From Roseiarcus sp963807735 (lineage in GTDB: Bacteria > Pseudomonadota > Alphaproteobacteria > Rhizobiales > Beijerinckiaceae): a DNA stretch of 64,000 nt. The notes under the pieces are model-generated. The model saw only the letters and a program-made list of their open reading frames with translations. It was not told the origin of the DNA and ran no database searches. Both the position numbers and the translations under genes were made by a program. The stretch spans positions 1 to 64,000 of the forward strand of contig CAWEDI010000006.1 in NCBI GenBank assembly GCA_963807735.1. Reading direction: 5' to 3'. Shown in pieces: positions 8,642 to 17,401 of the stretch; positions within the stretch are counted from its first letter, which is position 1; each line of letters begins with the position of its first letter.

Positions 8642-9697
8642 ATGGTCGATCAAACCAAACTGAACGACTTCATTGGCCGAGTGCTCAACGATCTCGGAGG
8701 CGCCATGAGTGTGCCGCTAGTGAGGATGGGCGACCGGCTCGGATTATACAAGGCGCTGCAAGCTCGCGGGCCGATGAACTCGGGCGAGCTTGCCAAAGAC
8801 GCAGGCATTGCGGAGCGGTATGCGCGCGAATGGTTGTCGCAGCAGGCGGCTTCTGGCTATGTCGAATATGATCCCGCTTCCGGACGGTTTGCGCTTCCAC
8901 TGGAGCAAGCCATGGTCTTCGCTGACACCGAAAGCCCCGTCTATCTGCAGGGAGCGTTTGATCTCGCTGTCACCATGATCGAGAATCAGGCGCAGGTCGA
9001 GCCGGCGTTTCGCTCAGGCAAGGGCGTCGGCTGGGGAGATCAGGCGCCCTGTTTATTCTGCACGGTCGGCCGCTTTTTCCGACCCGGCTACCACAACAAT
9101 CTTGTCCAGTCGTGGCTGCCGGCGCTCGAGGGCGTCGTCGAAAAGTTGAATCGTGGCGCGAAGGTTGCGGACGTCGGTTGCGGCCATGGCTTTTCGACAG
9201 TTATCATGGCGAAGGCTTTCCCAAACTCGACCTTCGTCGGCTACGACTTTCACCCGGCTTCGATCAATCAGGCGCGTGTGCATGCCGAGGAGCACGGTGT
9301 GACTGCAAATACGCAGTTCGAGGTAGCCCTCGCCAGCGACTTCCCCGGCAGGGACCACGACCTCGTCACGTTTTTCGACTGCTTGCATGACATGGGCGAT
9401 CCGGCGGGCGCCGCACGGCACGTCCATCAATCTCTGAAACCGGGCGGAAGCTGGATGATCGTCGAGCCGGCCGCCAGCGATCGACTGGAGGACAATCTGA
9501 ATCCAATCGGCCGCATGTACTTTGCCGGCTCAACAATGATCTGCATTCCCACCTCGCTGGACCAACCGGTCGGGGCCGCGCTCGGCGCCCAGGCGGGTTT
9601 GGCGAAACTGTCGTCTGCGATCGAGGAGGGCGGATTCGGGCGGATACGAAAGGCCGCCGAAACGCCGTTCAACATGATCTTAGAAGCGCGGGCGTAA
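8642..9697 (+). CDS. SAM-dependent methyltransferase with N-terminal winged helix
   Basis: 351 residues. Residues about 15-95 look like the dimerisation/winged-helix domain of O-methyltransferases (LGLYKALQARGPMNSGELAK, YAREWLSQQAASGYVEYD). A class I SAM-binding fold follows, with glycine-rich motif I at 176-186 (VADVGCGHGFS), an acidic loop (FVGYDFHP) and a post-motif FDCLHDMGDP. It resembles the Rv2258c-type family, whose substrates are mostly unknown small molecules. It lies 55 bp after the AhpD-like gene on the same strand and may be co-transcribed. No membrane segment or signal is seen. Confidence 0.85.
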   Translation: MVDQTKLNDFIGRVLNDLGGAMSVPLVRMGDRLGLYKALQARGPMNSGELAKDAGIAERYAREWLSQQAASGYVEYDPASGRFALPLEQAMVFADTESPVYLQGAFDLAVTMIENQAQVEPAFRSGKGVGWGDQAPCLFCTVGRFFRPGYHNNLVQSWLPALEGVVEKLNRGAKVADVGCGHGFSTVIMAKAFPNSTFVGYDFHPASINQARVHAEEHGVTANTQFEVALASDFPGRDHDLVTFFDCLHDMGDPAGAARHVHQSLKPGGSWMIVEPAASDRLEDNLNPIGRMYFAGSTMICIPTSLDQPVGAALGAQAGLAKLSSAIEEGGFGRIRKAAETPFNMILEARA

Positions 9698-10217
9698 GGG
9701 AGCCGGGCATATCGGCAGTCCCAGCGTTACTGCAGTTGCTTGCACTGATTTTTTCGCAGGAGGTTGCGCCCGAGATGTTAGATTTCGCGTCCGGATAGCC
9801 CACCGGCTTTTCGCCGGCGCTGACGCGGAAACTATGTCGTCGGGCGCGCGCGAAATTCAGCTATCGTTCGAGAGGCTCGGTCGCCGCCCTAGAACGCCCT
9901 CTTAAAACTCACCTCCGAAACACATCCTTCGAACACCTGGGATACGGATGAGTTTCGCGAGATCACAGCGTCGCGGGTTCTCTACGAGCGTCTGCTTTGG
10001 GTCGACCGCCGCCATCACCGTAGCCCCGCGCGCGGAGCTTGGGTCGCGGGTCGTCAGCGCGGCGCCACGCCTGAACGGCGACACCGGGGGGATCCAAACC
10101 TTCAGTGGTTGAAGCGAGCGCTAGTCGCGCCATTCTGAGGCCAAAGCGCCGCTAGGGTTATGCGCGGCGCCGCGTCGGAAGCGAACCTCTTGTGTCTGTG
10201 GCCCGTTCCATACCGAT
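9698..10217. other. Intergenic region without a supported gene
   Basis: About 520 bp between the methyltransferase gene and the hsdM remnant. Short open frames exist on both strands but none shows a recognisable domain, a good ribosome-binding site or a believable N-terminus. It marks the junction between ordinary chromosomal genes and the mosaic of mobile-element remnants that starts near 10.2 kb. Confidence 0.5.
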
Positions 10218-11051
10218 ATTTATTCGGGCAAGCCCAGCAGGCGCGCACCCTCGGCGAATTTCTCCGCGATCGCGGCCGATCCCGAGAAATTCCAGTGGCG
10301 CAATCGGGCGGCGGACCCGGAGGGCGTCACTGGGCAAGCGTTGCTCGATTTCATCAACGATGACCTGTTCCCGGCGCTCAAGGGCTTGGCCCAAACCGGC
10401 AAGCCCGGAGACCGCCGCCGCGTAGTGCGCGACGTGTTCGAGGACGCCTACAACTACATGAAATCTGGCCAGTTGCTGCGGCAGGTGGTCAACAAGATCA
10501 ATCAGGTCGATTTCAACAATCTCGACGAGCGCCGGCACTTTGGCGAGTTCTATGAGCAGCTGCTCAACGACCTGCAATCGGCCGGCAATGCGGGCGAATA
10601 CTACACCCCGCGCGCCGTAACAGCCTTCATGACCGATCGCATCGATCCGCATCCAGGCGAAATTCTGTTCGACCCCGCCTGCGGCGCGGGCGGCTTTCTT
10701 ACTTGCGCCATCAATCACATGGAAAAGGCTTACGTCAGAACGCCGAAGCAACGCGAGAGGATGCAGGGCGCCTTGCGAGCGGTCGAGAAGAAGCAGCTTC
10801 CCCACATGCTCTGCGTCACCAACATGCAGCTGCACGGCATCGAGGAACCGAGCTTCGTGCGTCACGACAACACGCTGGCCCGGCCGCTGATTTCCTGGGG
10901 CAAAGACGAGCGCGTCGATATCGTCCTCACCAACCCGCCCTTCGGCGGCAAGGAGGAAGACGGCATCGAGAACAACTTTCCGACCTTCCGCATCAAGGAA
11001 ACCGCCGACCTGTTCCTCGCGCTGATCGTGCGCGGGCATCGGAACTTCTGA
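10218..11051 (+). pseudogene. hsdM: Type I restriction-modification methyltransferase subunit (hsdM) fragment
   Basis: The frame carries typical HsdM sequence from EKFQWRNRAADPEG and ALLDFINDDLFPALK through the SAM-binding motif I (DPACGAGGF, near 10673) to the N6-adenine catalytic motif IV (NPPFGG, near 10935) and KETADLFL. The N-terminus is missing: upstream in frame there is no HsdM-like start. After ETADLFLALIV the frame runs into hsdS sequence and stops at 11051, so the C-terminal helices are deleted. An ATG-like start at 10341 is open but lies inside the domain. The fragment cannot form a complete methylase. It is fused to the next remnant. Confidence 0.8.
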
Positions 11052-11320
11052 AGCGGATCGGGAAGGAAAAAGCGCGGCTGGTAAAGGCGGGGGAGATCAG
11101 GAGGCCGAAGGCGATCCCGACCCTATCCGAACCACCGTTCCTCATCCCGTCAAACTGGCGATGGTCGCAGCTGGCCGAAATCGGTGTGCTGAGCCCGCGC
11201 AACGAAGCGCCCGACAAGCTCGAAGCTTCCTTCGTGCCGATGCCCCTGATCGCCGCCGAGTATGGCGTCGCGAACGAGCACGAAATCCGCCTGTGGGGCG
11301 AGATCAAGAAAGCTGCTTGG
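11042..11320 (+). pseudogene. hsdS: Type I restriction specificity subunit (hsdS) fragment
   Basis: The reading frame from 11042 gives ELLKRIGKEKARLVKAGEIR, the helix that precedes a target-recognition domain, then FLIPSNWRWSQLAEIG and SFVPMPLIAAEYGVANEHEI, typical of an HsdS recognition domain start. It breaks off after WGEIKKA and passes straight into recombinase sequence. HsdM and HsdS join near 11030 in different frames, so a deletion removed the end of hsdM and the beginning of hsdS. Only a short part of one recognition domain remains; it is not functional. Confidence 0.7.
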
Positions 11321-11324
11321 GCGA

Positions 11325-11741
11325 CTGAGGTTCGACGACGAGGTGCTGGAATGGGTGCGCGACGCGCTTGACGCCAGCCACGCCGACGAGCGCCGCGACC
11401 ATGAAGAGGCGATCAAGCGCCACCCAGGCGAATACAAGCGGCTTCAGGATCGCATTAACGCGATGTACGTCGACAAGCTCGACGGACTCGTCGACACCGC
11501 CTTCTTTGAGAAAATGCCGAACCAGTGGCGCGAGGAACAGAATCGCTGCCTGCGCGAGATCGAACGCCGCCAGAATGCGGACAAAAGCTACAAGGACGTA
11601 GTCGCAACTTTCCGTCAACCTTTTGACCTGCTTGCGGAAACGGCGACCGCCGCTGCTCGCAGCGAGATGCGCGGGCTTCCCAAATCAGCGAAAAATGAGG
11701 CTTGGCTCCCCGAGTTGGAGCCACACCAATGTCCGCTATAG
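11325..11741 (+). pseudogene. Large serine recombinase C-terminal fragment
   Basis: From LRFDDEVLEWVRDALDASH the frame reads as the coiled-coil C-terminal region of large serine (resolvase/invertase-type) recombinases: HADERRDHEEAIKRH, YKRLQDRINAMYVDKLDG, AFFEKMPNQWREEQNR. The catalytic serine domain, recombinase domain and zinc ribbon are absent, so it cannot recombine DNA. It begins right at the broken hsdS fragment and its last codons (ELEPHQCPL) run through the left copy of the tRNA-Asn-derived att repeat. It is a relic of an element older than the present island. Confidence 0.7.
11702..11719 (-). repeat. Left attachment repeat (copy of tRNA-Asn 3' end)
   Basis: TTGGCTCCCCGAGTTGGA, identical over 18 bp to 54894-54911, where it forms the 3' end (TCCAACTCGGGGAGCCA in the gene sense) of an intact tRNA-Asn gene. 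Here no tRNA body is attached. A duplicated tRNA 3' end beside an integrase gene is the classical footprint of site-specific integration; this is the tRNA-distal att site. Confidence 0.8.
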
Positions 11742-11835
11742 TTCGCCGGCGTTTCTGGATGGCCTAATAATTCAAGGGAAAATCGAACCGTCTATCTTCC
11801 GCCGTTCGCCCCTGTCCGTTATGATACGCGTCGAA

Positions 11836-11856
11836 ATGTGGGACCAGATGTGGGAC
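11836..11856 (+). repeat. Tandem GTGGGAC repeat near left att
   Basis: Contains two ATGTGGGAC units separated by three bases. The same 21-bp block, with one mismatch and in the same orientation, lies at 54819-54839 near the right att. It overlaps possible GTG starts of the integrase gene. Probably integrase arm-type binding sites; this role is inferred. Confidence 0.5.
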
Positions 11857-11861
11857 TGGAC

Positions 11862-13118
11862 GTGGCGCGCCTCACTGAACTTTCAGTCAAGTCGGCCAAG
11901 CCAGGGCGGCATACGGACGGCGACGGGCTGATGCTCGTCGTCAGCAAGACCGGCGGGAAGAAATGGGTCTTGCGTTACCAAGCCGCCGGCGCAAGGCGGG
12001 ACAAAGGCCTGGGCTCCTACCCCGAAGTCGGGCTCAAGGAAGCGCGCGCTAAGGCTGCCGAGGACCGAAAGCTCCTCGCTGCCGGGAGCGATCCTATCGC
12101 CGCTCGGAAGGTCGCCGAGCGGGCGCAGAGGCCGACCCCGACCTTCGGTTACATAGCTAAACTCGTCATCGACGACGCGGTGGCCAAATCGATCAGCGCC
12201 AAAGCGCGCCATCAGTGGAACCGCAATCTCGGCGACGACTATTCCGGCCCGCTGCTCAAGAAGCCGGTCCACGAGATCACGACGATCGACATCGCCGCCG
12301 TGCTTCGCCCCGTCTGGCGAACGAAGCCCGAAGTCGCGCGCAAGCTATTCCCTGCGATCCGTAGCGTCTTTGAGCGGGCTCGCGTCATTCTCCGGGACGA
12401 ACACGCGATCGAAATGGCCCGCAACCCGGCGAACTGGGCAGACCTTAAGGCCATGGGCTTCGAGGCCCCGAGAGAGTAGAGCCGCGGCCATCACCCCTCG
12501 TTGGCCTATTCCGCGCTCCCCGCATTTATCGCCGATCTCCGAACCCGAGACGCTATTGCGGCCCGCGCCCTTGAATTTCTCATCCTGACGAACGTCCGGA
12601 CGAACGCGATCTTGCAAGCGCGCTGGAGCGAGATCGACATCGACAGAGCGGTCTGGACGATCCCACTGTCGAACCTGAAGGACCGCGAGCATCGGGCCGA
12701 GCCCTTCCGCGTTCCGCTGGCGCCGCGCGCGTTCGAAATCCTCGCCGAAATGCAAGCGATCCGCGTCTCCGAATACGTGTTCCCAGGCCGGCGCCCTGGT
12801 GCGTCGTTCTCCAACATGGCGTTCTTGACGCTCTTGAAGCGCATGAACTCGGGCGAGCGGAAATGGCTAGATGACGACGCCGGCCGCCCGATCACCGCGC
12901 ACGGATTTCGCGCGACGTTCCGCACTTGGGCTGAAGAGGTCGCGACATTCCCTCACGCCGTTATCGAGCAGGCGATGGGCCACAAGGTCGGGTCAAAGGT
13001 CGAGCGCGCCTATCGCCGAACTGACGTTATGGAAATGCGCCGAGGATTGATGGACGCCTGGGGAAAACATTGCTCGCCTCCCCCGGGCAATGTCGTCGTT
13101 CGACGAAAGAAGGTGTAA
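11862..13118 (+). pseudogene. int: P4-type tyrosine integrase with internal amber codon
   Basis: The first part (VARLTELSVKSAKPGRHTD, DGLMLVVSKTGGKKWVLRYQ, GLGSYPEVGLKEARAKA) is the DUF4102 arm-binding domain of P4-like integrases. The second part is the catalytic domain with Arg (NVRTNAILQARW), the H-x-x-R box (HGFRATFRTW) and the nucleophile Tyr region (GHKVGSKVERAYRRTD). Both parts are in one frame, broken only by TAG at 12477-12479 between APRE and SRGHHPSL. I prefer GTG 11862 as start because family members begin with the ARLTxLSVK segment; GTG 11838 is also open. The protein would cut and join att sites at the tRNA-Asn end. Amber read-through or a nonsense mutation are both possible. 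Confidence 0.85.
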
Positions 13119-13211
13119 GGGCGGATCATTCCGAACGCACACGAATAGGCCGGCCAGCCGACAAGTCGGGATGCATCGCCCGGTTTCCTGTGTTCCCCAC
13201 GATGCACGCGG

Positions 13212-13739
13212 ATGCACGCGATGGATAGCTACTCTGCGCACTCCTATGACCGCTTCTCCGAGATCATGGATTGCATAATCAGGGATGGTCTCCCGATAGG
13301 CTATTCCGACGACGAGGCGGCCGCAATAAAGTCCCTCGCATTCAAAGTTGATGGCGCTGTGTTTACTCTCGTGCAGTCTCTAGACTCGATTCGTAATCGA
13401 GAAAAACGGCGGACCGCGCTCAACGCCGCAAACGCCGTTTTCGACAATCTGAATTTCATCATTGAGCACCTTTACAATCTCAAGAGAGTGCGCGGTCAAA
13501 ACCTCGCAAAAGGCAGAGCCGCCAGGGCCAAAGACTCTCAATGTTTGCTGGAAGCTGTACAAAAAGTCGTTCGCTCCAAGAGCCGCCCTCCAAAGATTAG
13601 CCTAAAAGCAGCCACTCTAATTCGCTCTGAAGTTCTCTGCGCCCTGAACATGCTAGATGGGACAGACGAGAAGGAGTGGCCTACCGGAAGCACCATCAAG
13701 GCGGCAATGAGCACACTGAAAAAACAGTCAGCACAATAA
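13212..13739 (+). CDS. Hypothetical protein, helical
   Basis: 175 residues, not recognised. The sequence is mostly predicted helix (AAIKSLAFKVDGAVFTLVQS, RTALNAANAVFDNLNFIIEH) with a basic middle part (NLAKGRAARAKDSQ, KVVRSKSRPPK). No signal peptide or membrane helix is seen. Starts at 13212 and 13221 are both ATG and in frame. It lies between the integrase gene and the AlpA-like gene, a slot often used by accessory or defence genes in satellite islands, and its base composition looks less GC-rich than its neighbours. No function is proposed. Confidence 0.5.
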   Translation: MHAMDSYSAHSYDRFSEIMDCIIRDGLPIGYSDDEAAAIKSLAFKVDGAVFTLVQSLDSIRNREKRRTALNAANAVFDNLNFIIEHLYNLKRVRGQNLAKGRAARAKDSQCLLEAVQKVVRSKSRPPKISLKAATLIRSEVLCALNMLDGTDEKEWPTGSTIKAAMSTLKKQSAQ

Positions 13740-13861
13740 ATGCTGACCTGAAAATCGGCCAGTACAACTAGTCCTAACTTCTGACACATATGGACTAATT
13801 GCCTGAAACCCGCGACCTCTTCGCGTGCGTTCGCAGCCGAACGCCCAGCGAGGAATGAACG

Positions 13862-14074
13862 ATGTCGGATTTGCACGGGGCTCTTCGGTTCGACGAATTC
13901 CTGAAGCGCTACGGCCTTGGTAGAACAAAGGCTTATGAGCTCGTTAACTCGGGCGACCTTCCGATCGTCAAGCTTGGCGGGCGAACTTTGGTGCGCGTCG
14001 CGGACGCTGAGGCGCTTCTGAAGCGGCATCTGAAGTCAGGTCCAGTAGCTCGCAACGAAGAGGCGGCCGCCTAG
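13862..14074 (+). CDS. AlpA/excisionase-like helix-turn-helix protein
   Basis: 70 residues. FDEFLKRYGLGRTKAYELVN, DLPIVKLGGRTLVRVADAEA and LLKRHL fit the MerR-like HTH_17 fold of AlpA/excisionase proteins, which control integrase genes or bend att DNA during excision. It lies about 740 bp after the integrase gene in the same orientation, as in many P4-like satellites. The weak upstream signal GAGGAATGAACG precedes the ATG at 13862. A terminator-like hairpin follows right after the stop codon. Confidence 0.75.
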   Translation: MSDLHGALRFDEFLKRYGLGRTKAYELVNSGDLPIVKLGGRTLVRVADAEALLKRHLKSGPVARNEEAAA

Positions 14075-14078
14075 AAAA

Positions 14079-14105
14079 AACCCCGCGCGGCAAGCCGGCG
14101 GGGTT
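14079..14105 (+). terminator. Hairpin after the AlpA-like gene
   Basis: The stop codon at 14072-14074 is followed by A-rich sequence and an AACCCC...GGGGTT stem with inner GC pairing (GCCGGC region). The following T-richness is modest (GGAATTCTT), so termination is likely but not certain. It separates the AlpA-like gene from the next cluster. Confidence 0.5.
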
Positions 14106-14199
14106 GGAATTCTTATCGGTGACGATCCTGGTAGTCGCCAGATAACGCATTTCGACGCCAATTTCTAGGCCACCGCGCTCATTTTACGAAGCGCAAAAT

Positions 14200-14406
14200 A
14201 TGCATACCGACACGACTGATTATGAGACGGCATCCGCCGCGACGCAGGGTACCCCCCGCCTCACACTTCAGACCACCGACGCGTACTCATCTCCCAACGC
14301 TGAGCGAACCCGGATCGCTTTTCTGACGCGCCGCTTTCGCCTCGCGCCTGCACACGCCGCGATCGTTGCGGCGTTGGCGTTCTCGACGATGGAGACGGCA
14401 AGATGA
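14200..14406 (+). CDS. Small hypothetical protein
   Basis: 68 residues beginning MHTDTTDYETASAATQGT, with a basic segment (RTRIAFLTRRFRLAPAHAA) and a hydrophobic end. Not recognised. Its stop codon overlaps the ATG of the RuvC-like gene (ATGA), which suggests translational coupling and is the main argument that it is real. It would be the first gene of a tightly packed run of overlapping genes reaching to VapE. Confidence 0.4.
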   Translation: MHTDTTDYETASAATQGTPRLTLQTTDAYSSPNAERTRIAFLTRRFRLAPAHAAIVAALAFSTMETAR

Positions 14407-14885
14407 GCGCCGTCTCCCTGGACCCCGGCGGGCACGGCGCCGGCTCCGTCTTCGACGACTACAATGCACTTGTCCGCGTGTTCGATATTCCGGCCATCGA
14501 GGAAAAGGCCGGGAGGCCGGCAACGAATGCGCCTCCGTTGGCGACGCTGATCGCCGAGGCGAAGCCCCGCATCATCTTCTGCGAATGGGTCTCCGCAAGG
14601 CCGACAGACGCTCGCGTAGCGGCGTTCAGCTTCGGCCGCGCTCGCGGCGTGATCGAAGGCATAGCGGGTGCCCTGAGGGTTCCTATCGTATTCCTGACCC
14701 CGCCGACGTGGAAGAGGCTCGCCAACGTTCCGCCCGGCGTCGAGAACAAGGACATCGCCCGCGCCCGAGCAATCGCAAAGTGGCCGCAGCTGTCGCAATC
14801 CTTTTCCCGCAAGAAGGACATAGACCGCGCCGAGTCCGCGTTGATTGGCTGGGCAGGATTGATCCGGGAGGGCAGCCGTGGTTGA
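14403..14885 (+). CDS. RuvC-like crossover-junction nuclease, phage type
   Basis: 160 residues. The order of acidic positions and the segments VSLDPGGHGAGSV, PRIIFCEWVSARP, FSFGRARGVIEGIAGALRVP, FLTPPTWKR and DIDRAESALIGWAGL follow the RNase H-like fold of RuvC-type resolvases found in phages and satellites. D7, E59 and the C-terminal D/E pair (DRAES) are the likely metal ligands. The role would be resolving branched DNA during replication or recombination of the element. It overlaps its neighbours at both ends (ATGA at the start; the next gene begins at 14878), so it belongs to one operon with VapE. Confidence 0.7.
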   Translation: MSAVSLDPGGHGAGSVFDDYNALVRVFDIPAIEEKAGRPATNAPPLATLIAEAKPRIIFCEWVSARPTDARVAAFSFGRARGVIEGIAGALRVPIVFLTPPTWKRLANVPPGVENKDIARARAIAKWPQLSQSFSRKKDIDRAESALIGWAGLIREGSRG

Positions 14886-15204
14886 GCGCCTTCGCCTCCC
14901 CAACCGTCGGGGCGCCGACGTGATCGACCTCGTGCACGAAGGTCGAAACTGGACGGTCACCGTCGGGCGCTTCCCTAATGGCGCTGTCGCCGAAGTGTTC
15001 CTCAACGCCAAGCCCTCGCCGCTCGTGGATATGGCCCAGGACGCTGCGATCTTAGCCTCGATCGCATTGCAACACGGCGCAAGTTTCGAAACGGTTCGCC
15101 ATGCGATCGCCGGTCGCGGCGGTCCGCTCGCGGCCGCCTTGGAGATCGTGGCGAAGGGAGATCGCATGCCCGCGGCGCCGAACTGCGAGGGAAAACATCC
15201 TTGA
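14878..15204 (+). CDS. TSCPD-like domain protein (NrdJ C-terminus-like)
   Basis: 108 residues. RLPNRRGADVIDLVHEGRNW, VGRFPNGAVAEVFLN, AQDAAILASIALQHGASFET and VRHAIAGR resemble the TSCPD domain that closes some class II ribonucleotide reductases. As a small stand-alone protein this domain is found in rhizobial prophages and islands; its job there is not established. It overlaps the end of the RuvC-like gene by 8 bases and the next small gene by 4 bases. The assignment rests on motif resemblance only. Confidence 0.5.
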   Translation: MVERLRLPNRRGADVIDLVHEGRNWTVTVGRFPNGAVAEVFLNAKPSPLVDMAQDAAILASIALQHGASFETVRHAIAGRGGPLAAALEIVAKGDRMPAAPNCEGKHP

Positions 15205-15446
15205 TGACCCTCTCCCCCTCTCACGCTGCACGAGTCGCCGCCGCCTGCAACGACCTTGCATTCGAGGCGATCGTAGACTGTTGCGACCTCGCGGCCAGCT
15301 ACGCGATGTCTGCACGAGAGGCGGCCTGGCGCGGCGATCGACAGCTTTTGGCAGGCCATCTCTCGCAACTTCGTGCTTGCATCATAACTGCCCTCGGCGC
15401 GCACAAGCGGCTTGGCTCGGTCCCAGAGGTCGGCACGAATGGCTGA
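15201..15446 (+). CDS. Small hypothetical protein
   Basis: 81 residues, mostly helical (HAARVAAACNDLAFEAIVDC, QLLAGHLSQLRACIITALGA). Not recognised. It starts with ATGATG overlapping the stop of the preceding gene and its own stop overlaps the ATG of vapE at 15439. This packed arrangement is typical of phage and satellite operons and supports it being translated. Confidence 0.5.
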   Translation: MMTLSPSHAARVAAACNDLAFEAIVDCCDLAASYAMSAREAAWRGDRQLLAGHLSQLRACIITALGAHKRLGSVPEVGTNG

Positions 15447-15879
15447 CCAGCGCCTCAATCTCGACCCCGACTTACCCGACGTCGAGGCGCCTCCGGCCTC
15501 ACGAGAACGCGAGCGTGTCGTCTCGATCGTCTCGGGAAGGAAGCGCAAGCAGCATTCGGCGGTCGCCGCGGGCGATTGGCTCAAGGGGGCGATCAGAGAT
15601 GACCGCGACCGTATCTTGCCCAACCTCGCCAACGTAGCTCTCGCCCTTCGACAAGCCTCCGAACTACGGGGAGCGTTTAGTTTCGACGAATTGCAACGAA
15701 TGACCATTGTCGACAAGGAACTGCCGCTGGCTGCGGGAGCGGAGCCGCGTTCAACCGAGACGCCGCCAAGACCTTTTTCCGATACCGACGCGAGCCAGGT
15801 TCAGGAATGGCTGCAAGGCGAAGGAATGCCGAAGGTCGCGCGGGAGACCATTCACCAAGCCATAGCACTTCGGGCCTAG
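15439..15879 (+). pseudogene. VapE-family protein, part before the IS insertion
   Basis: The open frame from ATG 15439 (MADQRLNLDPDLPDVEAPP) through KQHSAVAAGDWLKGAIRDD to VARETIHQAIALRA is the N-terminal part of a virulence-associated E (VapE) protein. It ends in TAG at 15877-15879, inside the CTAG target duplication of the IS701-family element. Removing the IS and one CTAG copy leaves the downstream part (ERAFHPVREYLDALAWDG) in the same frame but separated by that TAG. Either the amber codon existed before the insertion or the two parts were always separate products. It is the last gene of the overlapping run starting at 14200. Confidence 0.65.
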
Positions 15880-17397
15880 TTCTACTGCGTCACAAACGAG
15901 GATAGAAGTTCCGTCGTCTCGACGCGGCGTGACAACACGGGCATCGATACAGCGACTTTGCGAGGGCGATCGTCAACCGCCTTCGCATTGTGGCGATCGA
16001 GTTGGGGACATGTCTTTCGGGACGGATCGGCGGCGCGTGGGGATCGGGAACCGCCGGGAAGGGTAGGTTTTTCCCGGCGCCAGCGGCCTGAGGGGGGAAA
16101 CGCCGATCTCTCGATGATCAGGAATCCGTAGGCCGCGATGCATAGGCTGGCATGATGATGGAATCCTCGCCAGCCTCGCCCTTCGAAGTGAGCGAGGCCG
16201 AGTTCGCTCTTCAGTTCCTCATAGTCGCGTTCGATTCGCCAGCGCAGCTTGATGACGTCGACGAGAGCCTCGAGCGGCGTGTCCTCGGGCAAGGTCGAGA
16301 GCCAGTATTTCGAGGGTTCTGGCTCGCCCTCGGGCCATTCGATGACCAGCCATTCGACGGGATGCGGCTGCGCGAGTTTGCGGTCGCGAGAGGCCGGTCT
16401 GATCCGGACCGCAGCGAAGCGCGAAGACAAAGGTTGGTTGGATCCTTCCCGCCATTCCACCTCGCGCCAGACGTCGGCGGCAAGGTCCGACGCGAGTTGT
16501 TTGACCGAAACCGGTAGATGCTCTCCATCGCGGCGAACACGCGAAGGCTTGCGTCCTTGCCCACTCCAGGGCTTGGCTGGCAGCGGTCCTTCGCCGGGTC
16601 GCCAGACCGACAGCGTCGATTGTACGCCCACCGCATAGGTCAAGCCAAGCGCCGTGACGCCGGCCCGGAAGGCGCCATCGACGCCATAGCCAGCGTCAGC
16701 CAGCACAACGCCGCGCGCCGCGCCGGCCTTTTGAGCCGCTTCGATCTGAGAAAGCGCGATCTCCGGCTTCGTTCTGAACTCCACGTCATCGGGAACGTGC
16801 GCCTTTTTCCGGCGCTCGGCGTCGTTCGCCCAGCTTTCGGGAAGATAGAGCCGATAGGCGATCGGCAGGCTCGCCTGATGATTGGCGAGCGACAACGTCA
16901 CCGCAATCTGACAGTTGTCTGTCTTGCCCAGCCGACCGCAGTATTGTCGAGCCACGCCCACCGAATGCGACCCCTTCTTCGCAAATCCTGTGTCATCAAC
17001 GATCATGGCCTCGATCCCGCCATCCGCCGCCAACGCCGGCGTCACGAGTTCGAGGACTTGTCCAAGCATCGCTTCGTCCGACCACGCAGACTGGCCGACG
17101 AAATGCAAAAGCGATTGATGCTCCGCCGCGGTCCGCGCGGGAGCTATAATCGCCGCCATCGGCTCGACGCTCTTGCGCTCCCCAGGCAACAGCAACCCGG
17201 TACAGTAATCCAGCAAAGGACCAACACGGTCCGAGTGCCCCACAACACCGGCAAGTCTCTCGAAATAAGCAGCAAACCGCTCTTCGCTCTCTCGCGTCGA
17301 TCCCTCCATCTGCGCCGCCTCCGCCAAAAACGAATCCGCAGAATATCAAACCCTTACACGCGGCGAACCCGCAAAATCGGTTTGTGACTCAGTAGAA
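15880..17397. mobile_element. IS701-family insertion sequence
   Basis: Ends TTCTACTGCGTCACAAAC (left) and, read inward, TTCTACTGAGTCACAAAC (right): 18-bp inverted repeats with one mismatch. It is flanked on both sides by CTAG (15876-15879 and 17398-17401), a 4-bp duplication that fits the YTAR target preference of IS701. Length is 1,518 bp with a single transposase gene. It is inserted in the vapE gene of the satellite core and looks complete. Confidence 0.85.
15882..17327 (-). CDS. IS701-family DDE transposase
   Basis: 481 residues, close to the family's usual length. DDE signatures: first Asp region AMIVDDTGFAKKGSHSVG, second Asp region GVVLADAGYGVDGAFRAG, and the glutamate helix RWRIERDYEELKSELGLAHF with the Y-(2)-R/E-type context. 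The C-terminus runs to within a few bases of the left inverted repeat. It catalyses cut-and-paste transposition of the IS. The frame is open throughout, so the enzyme may be active. Its insertion has interrupted vapE. Confidence 0.85.
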   Translation of the reverse strand: MAEAAQMEGSTRESEERFAAYFERLAGVVGHSDRVGPLLDYCTGLLLPGERKSVEPMAAIIAPARTAAEHQSLLHFVGQSAWSDEAMLGQVLELVTPALAADGGIEAMIVDDTGFAKKGSHSVGVARQYCGRLGKTDNCQIAVTLSLANHQASLPIAYRLYLPESWANDAERRKKAHVPDDVEFRTKPEIALSQIEAAQKAGAARGVVLADAGYGVDGAFRAGVTALGLTYAVGVQSTLSVWRPGEGPLPAKPWSGQGRKPSRVRRDGEHLPVSVKQLASDLAADVWREVEWREGSNQPLSSRFAAVRIRPASRDRKLAQPHPVEWLVIEWPEGEPEPSKYWLSTLPEDTPLEALVDVIKLRWRIERDYEELKSELGLAHFEGRGWRGFHHHASLCIAAYGFLIIERSAFPPSGRWRREKPTLPGGSRSPRAADPSRKTCPQLDRHNAKAVDDRPRKVAVSMPVLSRRVETTELLSSFVTQ

Positions 17398-17401
17398 CTA
17401 G

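Noticed and set aside
14268..15716. Long minus-strand open frame (482 codons) across the RuvC-like/TSCPD/VapE genes
   Set aside because: It is antisense to a packed run of overlapping genes with recognised domains. Its translation is rich in Arg/Ser/Cys and shows no domain. High GC makes such shadow frames common here.
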